From NCBI GenBank assembly GCA_031763025.1, contig JASSKH010000006.1, forward strand, positions 14,287,479 through 14,351,478: DNA of 64,000 bases. The letters are read 5' to 3'. Shown piece by piece: positions 63,524 through 64,000 of this stretch; the stretch's first letter is position 1, and every line of letters begins with the position of its first letter. This stretch comes from Macrocystis pyrifera. Its lineage: Eukaryota; Sar; Phaeophyceae; Laminariales; Laminariaceae. The notes beneath the pieces are model-generated. The model was not told the origin of the DNA. It saw only the letters and a program-made list of their open reading frames with translations, and made no database searches. The translations under genes were made by a program, and so were the position numbers.

Positions 63524-64000
63524 TAGTCGTTCTTCGTGGGGCCGTACGACACGAGCGAAGCATTTCTGCTCGAAGAACCGGGGGAAGAGGACTTTGGTCG
63601 GATTGTGAACAGGGGATAACTATTAGTAGTAATTGGGTCATTTTTACAAGGGTAAAACCGCTGAGTCAACTCAGTCAGCGCTGACTTGGGTAGTGTAGAG
63701 TAGTAGAGTATTCCTTCTACTGGTGCACTGATCAGCCGTCACACATATCGTTTGCTCGGAAACAGATATCGGGGGGGCGTGCGTAAACACCTGTTTCTAT
63801 CTATCAAGTAACCCATACCTACACGTCAACGGTCCCCCATCCTCAAGCTATTCTCCTGTACCAAACCCGTTCCGCAAATTACAAATCACCAGATAGATCC
63901 ATCTGGATATCTATCAAGCAACCCATACACATCAACGGTCCCCCAAGCAACCCCTATATATCAACGGTTCCCCGTCTTTAAGCTTTTCCTCCTATACCAA

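Larger units (their letters stand above)
62210..64000. other. spacer upstream of the acidic gene
   Basis: Includes a short segment repeating TAGTGCCGGT..GGCGCTA words (62520-62680), a weak retropepsin-like reading near 62845, the GGGTC repeat, a MITE at 63414-63523 and a possible exon at 63527-63619. Near the end, CAACGGTCCCCCAT/CAAGC and TATCAAGCAACCCATAC words repeat at 63800-63990 in a diverged tandem. Confidence 0.45.

Overview
This window looks like nuclear DNA of an intron-rich eukaryote, most likely a stramenopile alga and plausibly a brown alga. That assignment is inferred from several features: short GC-rich exons with mostly phase-0 GTGAG/CAG introns of 0.4-2.9 kb, long AT-richer spacers full of small transposable elements, and many G/C and T homopolymers. 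There are no bacterial-style operons, ribosome binding sites, rRNA genes or CRISPR arrays.

Layout. 8-149 (-): last exon of an unrecognised gene running out of its spacer. 4698-21493 (+): an eight-exon gene for a roughly 1,550-residue coiled-coil protein whose N-terminus resembles HMMR/RHAMM proteins. 21494-30426: repeat-rich, no convincing gene. 30427-32740 (+): the 3' two exons of an unrecognised gene. 33050-36059 (-): a PPPDE/DeSI-type isopeptidase, with its catalytic His and Cys in separate exons. 39861-40676 (+): a possible two-exon small gene. 43227-53437 (+): a seven-exon stand-alone aspartate carbamoyltransferase (second step of pyrimidine synthesis), recognisable from all its ligand-binding motifs. 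53438-59327: repeats. 59328-62209 (-): an acidic, low-complexity protein gene. 62210-64000: repeats, with possible coding scraps.

No functional link between neighbouring genes is evident, as is normal for a eukaryotic chromosome.

The most distinctive content is in the repeats. (1) About 16 copies of a ~109-bp palindromic MITE with TIR TTACGGGGGWCCATAGTWAA and a TA target. (2) Elements that always abut a poly(G) tract and have one fixed end and one variable end; read on the other strand they look like 5'-truncated retroposons with a poly(C) tail. (3) About eight 240-370 bp GATC-rich elements with TIR CACACCTCGGACAGAT. (4) A likely hAT MITE and a likely Harbinger MITE with target duplications. 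(5) Minisatellites that run up to or across splice sites and one stop codon. (6) Very frequent dispersed words such as TACCTGGTA and TACAGCAGTA.

Three separate genes each carry one or more single missing bases, mostly in or near G/C runs. This suggests consensus errors in the assembly rather than three pseudogenes.
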